From Hoeflea_A sp963921345 (GTDB lineage Bacteria; Pseudomonadota; Alphaproteobacteria; Rhizobiales; Rhizobiaceae), in NCBI GenBank assembly GCA_963921345.3, contig CAWUFE020000007.1, positions 3,596,001-3,660,000 on the forward strand: a stretch of 64,000 nucleotides of DNA, given 5' to 3'. Positions 8,195-16,652 of this stretch are shown one piece after another. The position numbers and the translations under genes are program-made. Below the pieces are notes generated by a model, which worked only from the letters and a program-made list of their open reading frames with translations, was not told the DNA's origin and ran no database searches. Position 1 is the stretch's first letter. Each line of letters starts with the position of its first letter.

Positions 8195-9373
8195 ATGGCA
8201 GGCGCATTGGACGGACTTGTCGTCCTCGATCTCAGCCGCATTCTCGCCGGCCCGACCTGCACACAGTTGCTGGGCGATCTGGGGGCCGAGGTGATCAAGA
8301 TCGAAAACCCCAAGACCGGCGGCGACGACACCCGCACCTGGGGACCGCCCTTCGTCACCGGACCCGATGGCGATCGCACGGATCTGAGCGCCTATTTCAT
8401 GAGCGCCAACCGAAACAAGAAATCCGTTGCGCTCAATATCAGCAAGCGCGAGGGGCAGCAGGTCGTCCGCGCTCTTGCCGCCACGGCCGACGTGCTGATC
8501 GAGAATTTCAAACCGGGGTCGCTGGCCAAATTCGGCCTCGATCACGCCACCATGCTGCGCGACTTCTCGCATCTGGTCTATTGCTCGATCTCCGGTTTCG
8601 GCCAGACCGGGCCGAACGCCGCCAAGCCCGGCTACGACCTGATGGCGCAGGGCTATGGCGGCATCATGAGCCTGACCGGCGCGCCCGACGGCGAACCGAT
8701 GAAGGTCGGTGTGGGAATCGCTGACGTCATGTGCGGCATGTACGCGGCCGTCGGCATCCTGGCGGCACTCAGGCACCGCGACCGCACCGGTGAAGGCCAG
8801 CATATCGACCTGGCGCTGGTCGATACCCAGGTCGCCTGGCTGATCAACGAAGGCGTCAACTACCTGACGTCCGGCGAGGTGCCGGAGCGGCGCGGCAACG
8901 GCCACCCCAATATCGCCCCTTACCAGGTGTTCGAAACCGCCGATGGCCACGTCATCGTCGCCGTCGGCAACGACACCCAGTTCCAGCGTTTTGCGGCATG
9001 GCTGGACCGACCGGAACTGGCGGCAGATCCGCGGTTTTCCACCAACCCGGCGCGGCTTGAAAACCGGGCCGCGCTGACCCCTGTCGTTCAGGAGATCTTG
9101 CGAACGCGAACCACCGACACGGTGATCGCCGGCCTGGAGGCCCTCAAGGTGCCGGCGGGACCGGTCAACGCGCTCGACAGGGTTTTTTCTTCCGACCAGG
9201 TGGCAGCCCGCGCCATGCGGATCGACATGGAAACACCGGCTGCCGGTGACGGCCAGGTGTCGCTGATCGGCAATCCGTTGAAGCTGTCGAAGACGCCGGT
9301 GACCTACCGCCGCGCGCCGCCTGTCATGGGCGCCGATACGGCGGAGGTCCTTTCAAGCAAATCAGACGACTAA
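8195..9373 (+). CDS. CaiB/BaiF family (class III) CoA-transferase
   Basis: A 392-aa class III CoA-transferase, which moves CoA between carboxylic acids through an aspartyl-CoA intermediate. The N-terminal VLDLSRILAGP segment is typical, and Asp148 in KPGYDLMAQ is the expected nucleophile. Length fits the family (about 380-410). AGGAGA precedes the start, and the gene lies 12 bp after the ThDP enzyme, so it is the third gene of the operon. Class III transferases are the known activating partners of 3-sulfinopropionyl-CoA desulfinase in Variovorax, which supports but does not prove an organosulfur role. The 3' end overlaps the convergent UspA gene by 4 bases. Confidence 0.93.
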   Translation: MAGALDGLVVLDLSRILAGPTCTQLLGDLGAEVIKIENPKTGGDDTRTWGPPFVTGPDGDRTDLSAYFMSANRNKKSVALNISKREGQQVVRALAATADVLIENFKPGSLAKFGLDHATMLRDFSHLVYCSISGFGQTGPNAAKPGYDLMAQGYGGIMSLTGAPDGEPMKVGVGIADVMCGMYAAVGILAALRHRDRTGEGQHIDLALVDTQVAWLINEGVNYLTSGEVPERRGNGHPNIAPYQVFETADGHVIVAVGNDTQFQRFAAWLDRPELAADPRFSTNPARLENRAALTPVVQEILRTRTTDTVIAGLEALKVPAGPVNALDRVFSSDQVAARAMRIDMETPAAGDGQVSLIGNPLKLSKTPVTYRRAPPVMGADTAEVLSSKSDD

Positions 9374-9807
9374 TCGCGGACCACCAGAACCGACTGGCTG
9401 GCGTGGCGCATGACGCGCGCCGCGTTGGGACCGAGCAGATAGTCCTTCAGCTCCGGCCGATGCGCCGCCATGACGATGGCGTCGCACTGCAGTTGGTCCG
9501 CCGCCTGCAGGATCTCTTCATAGATCGTGCCGTGGGCCACGTGAATGCGGTGGTCCACACCGTCGGGAACGTGATCGGCCGCCCAGGCCTCGAGCTGCCG
9601 CGTGACGTCCGCAAGGGCGTTCTTTTCGAACCCCTCGTCGAAATAGGAACCGACGATCGACATGCCGAAATCCGGCACCACCGTCATCACCTGCAACACG
9701 GCGCCGCCTGACGCCAGTTCGAGCGCCAGTTGCAGCGGCCGACTCCAGCTCGGTTCCGAGGCCAGGTCTATCGGCAGCAGGATCGCGTGGAAGGTGCCGG
9801 CACTCAC
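9370..9807 (-). CDS. Universal stress protein (UspA domain)
   Basis: A 145-aa single UspA domain with the N-terminal ILLPIDLA strand and the C-terminal nucleotide-loop region LGPNAARVMRHASQSVLVV. The start overlaps the stop of the fused TRAP permease gene (ATGA), so it is the last gene of the TauE / PLP-lyase / TAXI-TRAP operon. A UspA protein coupled to a TRAP transporter has a precedent in TeaD, which modulates the ectoine transporter TeaABC. A similar regulatory role on the transporter is a reasonable inference. Confidence 0.92.
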   Translation of the reverse strand: MSAGTFHAILLPIDLASEPSWSRPLQLALELASGGAVLQVMTVVPDFGMSIVGSYFDEGFEKNALADVTRQLEAWAADHVPDGVDHRIHVAHGTIYEEILQAADQLQCDAIVMAAHRPELKDYLLGPNAARVMRHASQSVLVVRD

Positions 9808-12434
9808 GACGCGACCTCGCGGGCGGCGCGCCGCCTTTGCAGCAGGACGACCACCACCAGCACCAGCAGCGCCGGGATGTAGAATACCTCCTTGGGCAGC
9901 CGCTGCTTGGCGACCTGCACCATGGCAACCGTCACCGGATCGTCCGCATAGAAATCGAACTCGCGCCCGAGGCTTTCGAACGGCGTACCGGGGAACGGTT
10001 CCTCGAGCAGCGCCTGGCCGTCGTCGACCATGACCAGGATGCCGCTTTCTTCGAGGCGCGCCTCGCCGTCGCCGGCGGCGCCAAGCGGAACGACAATGGT
10101 GGTCTCGATGCGCTTGTCGGCATCGTTGAAATCAGGCCCGGCAATGGAAGCGCGCAGGAGGGAGTCCGCTGGTTGCGCTTCCGCCACCTGGTGGATCTCC
10201 GCCCCCGGCCGGTCAAGGAAGGGCGGGTCGATTTGATCCAGCCAGAAGCCGGGCCTGAACAGGGTGAACGCCACGACCAGCAGCGCGACCGTCTCCCAGA
10301 TCCGGTTGCGGGTCAGGAAGAAGCCCTGCGTCGCGGCTGCGAACAACAGCATGGCGATCACCGCCGTGACGAAGACGAACACGCCCTTGAGAGGCGATAC
10401 GTCGATCAGCAGCAGTTCGGTGTTGAAGATGAAGAGGAAGGGCAGCAGTGCCGTGCGGATGTCGTAGGCGAAGCCCTGGATGCCCGTCTTGATCGGATCG
10501 GCGCGCGAGATCGCCGCCGCGGCGAAGGCGGCGAGGCCCACCGGCGGCGTGTCGTCGGCCAGAATGCCGAAATAGAAGACGAACAGATGCACCGCGATCA
10601 GCGGCACGATCAGCCCGCTCTTGGCGCCGAGCGCGACGATCACCGGCGCCATCAGCGACGACACGACGATGTAGTTGGCCGTCGTCGGCAGGCCCATGCC
10701 GAGGATCAGGCTCATGATCGCCACCAGGATCAGCATCAGCAGCAGATGGCCGCCGGACAGAAACTCGACGAATTCGCCGACCACCTGGTGCGCGCCGGTC
10801 AGCGAGATGGTGCCGACGATGATGCCGGCGGCACCCGTGGCGACGCCGATGCCGATCATGTTGCGAGAGCCGGCGATCATGCCGTCGACCCATTCCGAGA
10901 CGCCGCGCCGGGCGGCTGCCCCGATATCGGTGTTGCCGCGCATGATCGCCTTGATCGGGTGCTGGGTCAGCGCCACGGTGATCATGGCGATGGTCGCCCA
11001 GAAGGCCGACAGCGCCGGCGACAGCCGCTCGATCATGATGCACCAGATCAAGATGACGATCGGCAGGATATAGTAGAGACCGGTGATCGCCGTGGCGCCG
11101 GCGCGCGGCAGTTCGGTGATCGGCGCATCCGGCGGATCGACTTCCAGGTCCGGGTGCCGGGACGCCAGCCACAGCAGCACCAGATAGCCGACGGCGCAGC
11201 CCAGCACGACCACGGTGAAGGCGGCGCCCGGGAGGGCGACCTTGATCCAGCCCATGCCGTAATAGACGATCATGCCGAGCACCGAGATGCCGATGAATCC
11301 GGCGAGAAAGCCCATCAGCTTGCCGGCGAAACTGAGCGACGACGGCGGTTTCGGCAGGCCCCGGAGGTCAAGCTTCCGGGCCTCCAGATGGACGATGTAG
11401 AACAGCGCGATATAGGACACCAGTGCCGGAACCAGCGCATGCTTGATGATTTCGGTGTAGCTGATGCCGGTGAATTCGGAGATCAGAAAGGCCGCAGCGC
11501 CCATAACGGGCGGCGTCAGCTGGCCGTTGGTCGAGGAAGCCACCTCGACGGCGCCGGCCTTTTCCGGCGGAAAGCCGGTGCGTTTCATCAGCGGAATGGT
11601 GAAGGTGCCGGTGGTCACCGTGTTGGCGATGGACGAACCGGAATAGAGACCGCTCAGCGCCGAGGCGACGACCGCTGCCTTCGCCGGGCCGCCGCGCAGA
11701 TGGCCGAGCAGAGCGAAGGCGATCTTGATGAAGTAATTGCCGGCCCCGGCCTTTTCGAGGATGGAGCCGAACAGCACGAAGAGGAAGATCAGGGTGGCCG
11801 AAACGCCGAGCGCCACGCCGAACACGCCCTCGTTCTGCATCCAGTAGTGCCACATTGCCTTGCCGAAGGAAGCGCCTTTCCACTGGACGACGTCGGGCAG
11901 GAAGTCGCTATGGCCGAAGAAGACGTAACAGATGAAGACCATCGCGACGATGACCAGCGGCAGGCCGAGCGCCCGGTAGACCGAGATCGCCAGGACGATC
12001 ATGCCGATGGAGGACATGACCAGGTCGGACGTCGTCGGCAGGCCGGCGCGGTCGGCGATCTCGTTGCGGAACACCAGGATGTAGAGGCAGGCGGCTGCGC
12101 CCAGCAGCCCGAGCCCCCAGTCATAAAGCGGAATGTGGCGGCGCGGCGAGTTCCTGAAAAGCGGGAAGGCCATGGCGGCCAGGAACATGGCGAAAGCCAG
12201 ATGGATCAGCCGCGCATTGGAATTGGTGACGATGACGCTGATGCCGGTGACGTCTGTCAGGTAGAACGGCAGGTTCGACGCGATGTAGAGCTGGAACAGC
12301 GCCCAGACGAAGGCGGTTACCGGTATCAGGTAGCGCTGCCAGTCGGCCGGGTGTCGCGCTCCGGTATCGACCTGGGCGACGAGGTCGTCGGCCTCGTGGA
12401 TCGCGGCTTGCTTGTCGGTCATATCCTCCCCCAT
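9804..12434 (-). CDS. TRAP transporter permease, fused 4TM/12TM (TAXI type)
   Basis: An 876-aa inner-membrane permease in which the small DctQ-like part (four helices, about residues 30-190) is fused to the large DctM-like part, as is normal for TAXI-type TRAP systems. Signature stretches include LFGSILEKAGAG, SGLYSGSSIANTVTTGTF and MGLPTTANYIV. The C-terminal region carries additional helices and a soluble section of about 110 residues (about 740-850) before a last helix. It drives ion-coupled uptake of the ligand bound by the TAXI protein encoded just upstream. Start: the first ATG gives MGEDMTD; the second ATG four codons later is equally possible. Confidence 0.95.
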   Translation of the reverse strand: MGEDMTDKQAAIHEADDLVAQVDTGARHPADWQRYLIPVTAFVWALFQLYIASNLPFYLTDVTGISVIVTNSNARLIHLAFAMFLAAMAFPLFRNSPRRHIPLYDWGLGLLGAAACLYILVFRNEIADRAGLPTTSDLVMSSIGMIVLAISVYRALGLPLVIVAMVFICYVFFGHSDFLPDVVQWKGASFGKAMWHYWMQNEGVFGVALGVSATLIFLFVLFGSILEKAGAGNYFIKIAFALLGHLRGGPAKAAVVASALSGLYSGSSIANTVTTGTFTIPLMKRTGFPPEKAGAVEVASSTNGQLTPPVMGAAAFLISEFTGISYTEIIKHALVPALVSYIALFYIVHLEARKLDLRGLPKPPSSLSFAGKLMGFLAGFIGISVLGMIVYYGMGWIKVALPGAAFTVVVLGCAVGYLVLLWLASRHPDLEVDPPDAPITELPRAGATAITGLYYILPIVILIWCIMIERLSPALSAFWATIAMITVALTQHPIKAIMRGNTDIGAAARRGVSEWVDGMIAGSRNMIGIGVATGAAGIIVGTISLTGAHQVVGEFVEFLSGGHLLLMLILVAIMSLILGMGLPTTANYIVVSSLMAPVIVALGAKSGLIVPLIAVHLFVFYFGILADDTPPVGLAAFAAAAISRADPIKTGIQGFAYDIRTALLPFLFIFNTELLLIDVSPLKGVFVFVTAVIAMLLFAAATQGFFLTRNRIWETVALLVVAFTLFRPGFWLDQIDPPFLDRPGAEIHQVAEAQPADSLLRASIAGPDFNDADKRIETTIVVPLGAAGDGEARLEESGILVMVDDGQALLEEPFPGTPFESLGREFDFYADDPVTVAMVQVAKQRLPKEVFYIPALLVLVVVVLLQRRRAAREVAS

Positions 12435-12499
12435 GACCCCGCGGCGGCCATTCTGCCGGGCCGCCGCGGACTGTGTCGCTGTCCCTTACAAGCAGGCGG

Positions 12500-13474
12500 C
12501 TACATCCAGCCGCGCTCCTTGTAGTACTTGACCGCACCGTCATGCAGCGGCGCCGACAGGGAGTCGGTGATCATTTCCTGTTCGCTGAGATTGGCGAAGG
12601 CAGGATGCAGCTTCTTGAACTGGTCGAAATTGTCGAACACGGCCTTGACCACCGTGTAGACGACCTCGTCCGGAACGTCGGAGCTGGTGACGAAGGTGGC
12701 GCCCACGCCGAAGGTGTCGATGTCCTCGGCATTGTTGTACATGCCGGCCGGAATCTTGGCCTTGCGGTAGTAGGAGTTGTCGGCGACCAGCTTGTCGATG
12801 GCGTCGCCCGTGACGTTGACCAGGTGCGCATCACAGGTGGCGAGCGATTCCTGGGTCAGGGCGGACGGATGGCCGACGAGCCAGAAATAGGCGTCGATCT
12901 TGCCGTCGCACACGGCCTGGCCGGTTTCAGCCGACTTCATTTCCGCCGCCAGCTTGAGATCGCTGCGATCCCAGCCGAGTGCTTCTTCCAGCACCTCCCA
13001 GGTGCCACGCGTGCCCGATCCGGGGTTGCCGATGTTCAGCCGCATGCCCTTGAGGTCGGTGATGTTCTTGGCGCCCGTGTTGTCATGGGCAATCACGGTG
13101 ACCGGCTCGGGATGCACCGAGAAAATCGCCCGCAGCTTGTCGAACTTGCCCTGGTCCTCGAATTTCGAGGTGCCGTTATAGGCGTGATACTGCCAGTCCG
13201 ATTGGGCGACACCGAACTCAAGTTCGCCGCCGCGGATGGTGTTGATGTTGTAGATCGAACCGCCGGTCGACTCGGCCGAACAGCGGATGCCGTGCTCCTT
13301 GCGGTCCTTGTTGACCAGCCGGCAGATGGCACCACCGGTCGGGTAGTAGACGCCGGTGACGCCGCCCGTGCCGATAGACACGAATTGCTGCTCGGCTGCC
13401 GTTGCAGCGCCTGTCAGCAACAGGGCGCCGGCAAAGGCAAAGCTACCAAGGTGGCGATTGATGGACGTTTTCAT
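12500..13474 (-). CDS. TAXI family TRAP transporter solute-binding protein
   Basis: A 324-aa periplasmic binding protein. The signal peptide ends around residue 26 (FAGALLLTGAATAAE). The mature protein opens with the TAXI signature FVSIGTGGVTGVYYPTGGAICR. Length fits the family. It delivers its ligand to the fused permease encoded 65 bp downstream. It lies 36 bp after the PLP-dependent lyase gene on the same strand, which suggests that the ligand is the substrate of that enzyme, possibly cysteate or another sulfonated or D-amino acid. GGAGG lies about 6 bases before the ATG. Confidence 0.95.
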   Translation of the reverse strand: MKTSINRHLGSFAFAGALLLTGAATAAEQQFVSIGTGGVTGVYYPTGGAICRLVNKDRKEHGIRCSAESTGGSIYNINTIRGGELEFGVAQSDWQYHAYNGTSKFEDQGKFDKLRAIFSVHPEPVTVIAHDNTGAKNITDLKGMRLNIGNPGSGTRGTWEVLEEALGWDRSDLKLAAEMKSAETGQAVCDGKIDAYFWLVGHPSALTQESLATCDAHLVNVTGDAIDKLVADNSYYRKAKIPAGMYNNAEDIDTFGVGATFVTSSDVPDEVVYTVVKAVFDNFDQFKKLHPAFANLSEQEMITDSLSAPLHDGAVKYYKERGWM

Positions 13475-13510
13475 CTGGATCCTCCCATTTCATCCAACAG
13501 TCATTCGGTT

Positions 13511-14608
13511 TCAGATTGCGACGCTGCCTTCCGGCAGCGCACCGCCCGTCTCGTTTTCCTCCAGCGCCAGATCGTTCTGGTAGGCGAAGATCGCCGGAGT
13601 GCCGCCGGTGTGTATGAACGCCACGCTGGCGCCTGTTTCGATGACACCGCGCTCCACCAGCGATATCAGCCCCGCCATGGTGCGGCCGCTGTAGACCGGA
13701 TCGAGCAGCAGGGCCCCGTCCCGGGCGGCTCGGCGGATGGCCGACGAAACGGCATCGTTCATCCGGCCGTAGCCGGGCGCCAACGTCGCGTCGTCAACCA
13801 GGATGTCCTGCGGTATCAGTTTCGCCCGGTCATCGAGCATGGCGTTGATTTCGGCAGCCCTTGTGGCAATCCGCGCGGACTGCAGCTCGGCGGCACGGCG
13901 TACGCAAATGCCGTGGATCGGCACATCCCAGCCGATGGCACGGGCGCCGACCAGAAAGCCGCCATGGGTCAATCCGCTGCCCGAGGGGATCACCACATAA
14001 TCGGGCATTGTACCGAGTTCCTGGAATTGCCGCCAGGTTTCGATAGCCGCATAGACGTAGCCCAGTGCGCCGGTCGGTGGGCTGTCCATGCCGAGATGGA
14101 TGACATAGGGCTTGCGGCCGCGCCGCTCGCATTCTTCCGCCAGGCGGTCGAGATTGGCATCGGCGCCGGCCTCGTTCTCGCCTTCCGGAAAGCGGTGGAT
14201 TTCGGCGCCCAGCAACCGGCTGAGCAGGACATTGCCGGATGCCGCGTATACCGGATCGTTTTTGGGCACCCGATCCTCCAGCTGCACCAGCGCATGCCAG
14301 CCCAGACGCCGGGCCGCGGCGGTGGTGGAGCGGACGAAATTCGATTGTACGGCGCCGGTGATCAGCACCGTGTCGCAACCCTGCTCGGCGCCCTTGCCGA
14401 GATAGTATTCCAGTTGCCTCGTCTTGTTGCCGCCCATGGCCAGGGGCTGGGTGTCGTCGCGCTTGGCATAGAGCGTGATGCCGAGGCTGTCGCCCAGCCG
14501 CTGCAACGGATCGAGCCCGGAGCGGATCAGACCCAGATCGACGCGCGGGTGCTGTCCGAGTTCCGGAAGCAGATCGATGTCGGCGAGGCGGTCAGACAGC
14601 ATCGACAA
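13511..14608 (-). CDS. D-cysteine desulfhydrase family PLP enzyme, candidate L-cysteate sulfo-lyase
   Basis: A 365-aa fold-type II PLP enzyme of the D-cysteine desulfhydrase / ACC deaminase group. Lys62 in GGNKTRQLEYYL is the expected Schiff-base lysine. AKRDD precedes it, and a serine/asparagine-rich GAVQSNFVRSTTAAARR phosphate region follows. The family includes L-cysteate sulfo-lyase (CuyA), which releases pyruvate, ammonium and sulfite. The start overlaps the TauE-like exporter gene by 17 bases, and a TAXI binding protein gene follows, so an import-cleave-export pathway for a sulfonated amino acid fits best. D-cysteine desulfhydrase or ACC deaminase activity cannot be excluded from sequence. 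Confidence 0.88.
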   Translation of the reverse strand: MSMLSDRLADIDLLPELGQHPRVDLGLIRSGLDPLQRLGDSLGITLYAKRDDTQPLAMGGNKTRQLEYYLGKGAEQGCDTVLITGAVQSNFVRSTTAAARRLGWHALVQLEDRVPKNDPVYAASGNVLLSRLLGAEIHRFPEGENEAGADANLDRLAEECERRGRKPYVIHLGMDSPPTGALGYVYAAIETWRQFQELGTMPDYVVIPSGSGLTHGGFLVGARAIGWDVPIHGICVRRAAELQSARIATRAAEINAMLDDRAKLIPQDILVDDATLAPGYGRMNDAVSSAIRRAARDGALLLDPVYSGRTMAGLISLVERGVIETGASVAFIHTGGTPAIFAYQNDLALEENETGGALPEGSVAI

Positions 14609-15365
14609 GCCCCCGGCTCAGCAACGAAATTCCCATGATCACGAGGACGACTTCGAGAAGCAGGCGCAGGCGATCCGACCCGATGACGTTGCGGCCGGCG
14701 AGGCCCAGCCCGATGCCGAGCGCCACAGCGGGCAAAAGCACGACGCTGAGGCTCCAGCTGCCCTCGCCGCGCTGCGTCATCAGCACGTGAATGAGCAGCG
14801 CCACCGTGTAGGCAACGAAGAAATAGGCGCGCAGCGTGGCACGCACGGCGGCCGGATTGAGCCCGCCGCTCAGCAACGTCCACAGCGCGATCGGACCCGG
14901 CACGGCCAGGGCGCCGGTCATGCCGCCCGATACCGTGCCGCCGAAGCGCACGACCCAGGGAGGCGGGCCGGCGCTGGCGGCTTGCGGCGCAGGGAAAAAG
15001 CGGAGTTGCGCCACCGCAAGCAACACGACAAGGCCACTGGCGATCTTCAGGCTGGTCGAATCGGCCATCAGCAGCAGAACGGTGCCCACCGGAATGCCGA
15101 TGCAGGCCCACAGGCAGAGATGCGCCAGCGGCCGGCCGGCGACGTCGCGCAGCTCGGTGGGCAGCAGGCAGGCGGTCAGCACCAGGTTGAGAATGATCGC
15201 CGTCTGAATGGCCGACGCGCCGTCGAGAAAGAACAGCAGCGACGGCCCGGCAATCAGGCCGAGCCCGACGCCGGTCGCCACCTGCAGGGAGGAGCCCAGC
15301 AGAACCAGACCGAAAGCAAGGCCGAATTCGGCAACCGGCCAATCTGTCAGCATGGAGGTCAACAT
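14592..15365 (-). CDS. TauE/SafE family (TSUP) anion exporter, probable sulfite exporter
   Basis: A 257-aa membrane protein with about eight hydrophobic helices in two repeats, and the family pattern (GVGLGLIAGPSLLF near the first repeat, GGMTGALAVPGPIAL in the second). TauE/SafE proteins export sulfite, sulfoacetate or related anions. The gene is first in the operon and overlaps the PLP lyase gene, which would make sulfite if it is CuyA-like. The first ATG is used; a second ATG four codons on is also possible, and neither has a strong ribosome site. Confidence 0.9.
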   Translation of the reverse strand: MLTSMLTDWPVAEFGLAFGLVLLGSSLQVATGVGLGLIAGPSLLFFLDGASAIQTAIILNLVLTACLLPTELRDVAGRPLAHLCLWACIGIPVGTVLLLMADSTSLKIASGLVVLLAVAQLRFFPAPQAASAGPPPWVVRFGGTVSGGMTGALAVPGPIALWTLLSGGLNPAAVRATLRAYFFVAYTVALLIHVLMTQRGEGSWSLSVVLLPAVALGIGLGLAGRNVIGSDRLRLLLEVVLVIMGISLLSRGLVDAV

Positions 15366-15416
15366 GACGCCAGCTTAGGATGCCAATCCGATAAAACAAT
15401 TGACTTTTTTCCTCCT

Positions 15417-15441
15417 ATTACATTAGAGAACCTAATGTAAT
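15417..15441. promoter_or_regulatory. Perfect 10-5-10 palindromic operator overlapping the LysR start
   Basis: ATTACATTAG (15417-15426) and its exact complement CTAATGTAAT (15432-15441) flank five bases. The motif contains the T-N-A dyad expected of LysR sites. It sits between the divergent lysR and tauE-like genes, and its right arm includes the first two bases of the lysR start codon (ATG 15440-15442). It is probably the autoregulatory LysR box. Confidence 0.75.
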
Positions 15442-16348
15442 GTTGAACGACCGTCTCAGCCTTCGCGCCATTCACGCCTTCCATGCGGTGGTTACGCTGG
15501 GCTCGGTGGCCGCCGCCGCGGAGCATCTCAACGTCACCCAGCCGGCGATCAGCCACCTGCTGAAATCGCTGGAAGGCTGGACAAATCTGACACTGTTTCG
15601 CAAGATCGGCCGGCGGCTGGAGCTGACCGAGGACGGTCAGGTGTTCTTCGGCGACGTCGCCTCGGCCCTGCCGATCATCTCGAACCTGCAGGAGTCGGCC
15701 GAAGCGATCCGCAATGCCAAACGCGGCCATGTCCGCATCGTCGCCATTCCCGTGGTGTCGGAATATCTGCTGCCGGCCATGCTCGGCCGGTTCATGCGCG
15801 ACAACCCTTTCGTCGAAATCACCCTGGAGGTTGCCGAAACGCACCGGGCGCTCACCCTACTGGAAGCGGGCATGGTCGACCTTGCGCTGGTCTCGGGCGT
15901 TCGGGACAAGACCCATGCGGTGCATGCCGATCTGTCCACCCGTTCGGTGCTGATCGCGCCGGCGGACTGGCGCTCAGGCAGCGCCCTTCCGGTCGAGCTG
16001 GCATCGATCCAGTCGGAGCCGTTCATCGCCTTGAACACGGGAAGTCCGTTCCGCTACGCCCTGGACCAGCACCTGGGACGCGCCGGCCTGTCGCTGAAGA
16101 TCCGGGCGCAGGTGCGCACCCAGAGCGCCATTGCCGGTCTCGTCGCCAGCGGCGTCGGCATCGGCATCGTCGACCAGATCGTCGCTGCCCGGGCGATCGC
16201 GGGAACCCGTTCGGTTGCCTTCGAGCCGGCCCTGAGCTGGTCGTTCCATCTGGTTTCGCGCAGCTCGGGAACGCTGTCGACGTCGGCCCAGCGGCTGGCC
16301 GAGTATCTGAGGGGACAGCTTGCAGAACGGTTTGAAGCAGCCGTTTGA
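15440..16348 (+). CDS. LysR family transcriptional regulator (CuyR-like position)
   Basis: A 302-aa LysR regulator with an N-terminal HTH (SVAAAAEHLNVTQPAISHLLKSLE, about 20-45) and an effector domain from about 92. It is divergent from the TauE / PLP-lyase / TAXI-TRAP operon with a 74-bp spacer, so it is probably that operon's regulator. No ribosome site precedes the ATG, and no upstream in-frame start exists before the palindrome. The message may therefore be leaderless or very poorly translated. The 3' end faces the anti-sigma gene, with one base between. Confidence 0.92.
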   Translation: MLNDRLSLRAIHAFHAVVTLGSVAAAAEHLNVTQPAISHLLKSLEGWTNLTLFRKIGRRLELTEDGQVFFGDVASALPIISNLQESAEAIRNAKRGHVRIVAIPVVSEYLLPAMLGRFMRDNPFVEITLEVAETHRALTLLEAGMVDLALVSGVRDKTHAVHADLSTRSVLIAPADWRSGSALPVELASIQSEPFIALNTGSPFRYALDQHLGRAGLSLKIRAQVRTQSAIAGLVASGVGIGIVDQIVAARAIAGTRSVAFEPALSWSFHLVSRSSGTLSTSAQRLAEYLRGQLAERFEAAV

Positions 16349-16349
16349 T

Positions 16350-16652
16350 TCAGCAATCCCGCGCGGCGATCACGGCCGCCACGAGATCTTCCGGAACCTC
16401 GCCGGGCAGCAGGTCTTCGCCCTTGCCGCAGCTCCTGGCCAGTTCCAGCGCGGCCTTGTAGGCCTGCAGGTACTCGCGGCATTCGCGGCACAGTTTCAGA
16501 TGCATGTCGAAGACGAATTTCTGCCGCGGCGTCAGCTCGCCCTCGAGATAGGCGAGAATGAAATCCTCGAAGGCCTCGCAGGTGATCATCAGCGGAAGCC
16601 TGAACATGGCGCCATGGATGCGGCGCATGAATGTCGGTCTGACTTCTGTCAT
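16350..16652 (-). CDS. Anti-sigma factor-like zinc-finger protein (zf-HC2)
   Basis: A 100-aa protein with the zinc-binding anti-sigma pattern: a Cys in MITCEAFEDFILAYLEGEL, then HLKLCRECREYL (HxxxCxxC, about residues 50-60). It lacks a membrane segment, so it would be a soluble, possibly redox- or zinc-sensitive ZAS-type factor. The start was chosen because its ATG overlaps the stop of the ECF sigma gene (ATGA). A pair transcribed in this order is the standard sigma/anti-sigma arrangement. Several extra cysteines occur near the C-terminus (SCGKGEDLL and a terminal Cys). Confidence 0.85.
   Translation of the reverse strand: MTEVRPTFMRRIHGAMFRLPLMITCEAFEDFILAYLEGELTPRQKFVFDMHLKLCRECREYLQAYKAALELARSCGKGEDLLPGEVPEDLVAAVIAARDC

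Noticed and set aside
9837..12524. Long plus-strand open frame (895 codons) opposite the TRAP permease gene
   Set aside because: It mirrors a clearly conserved membrane protein, and its translation is low-complexity, rich in Asp, Gln, Arg and His. It is a by-product of high-GC codon usage.
12473..14638. 721-codon plus-strand frame opposite the TAXI protein and PLP lyase genes
   Set aside because: It spans two conserved minus-strand genes and their spacer, with no recognisable domain.
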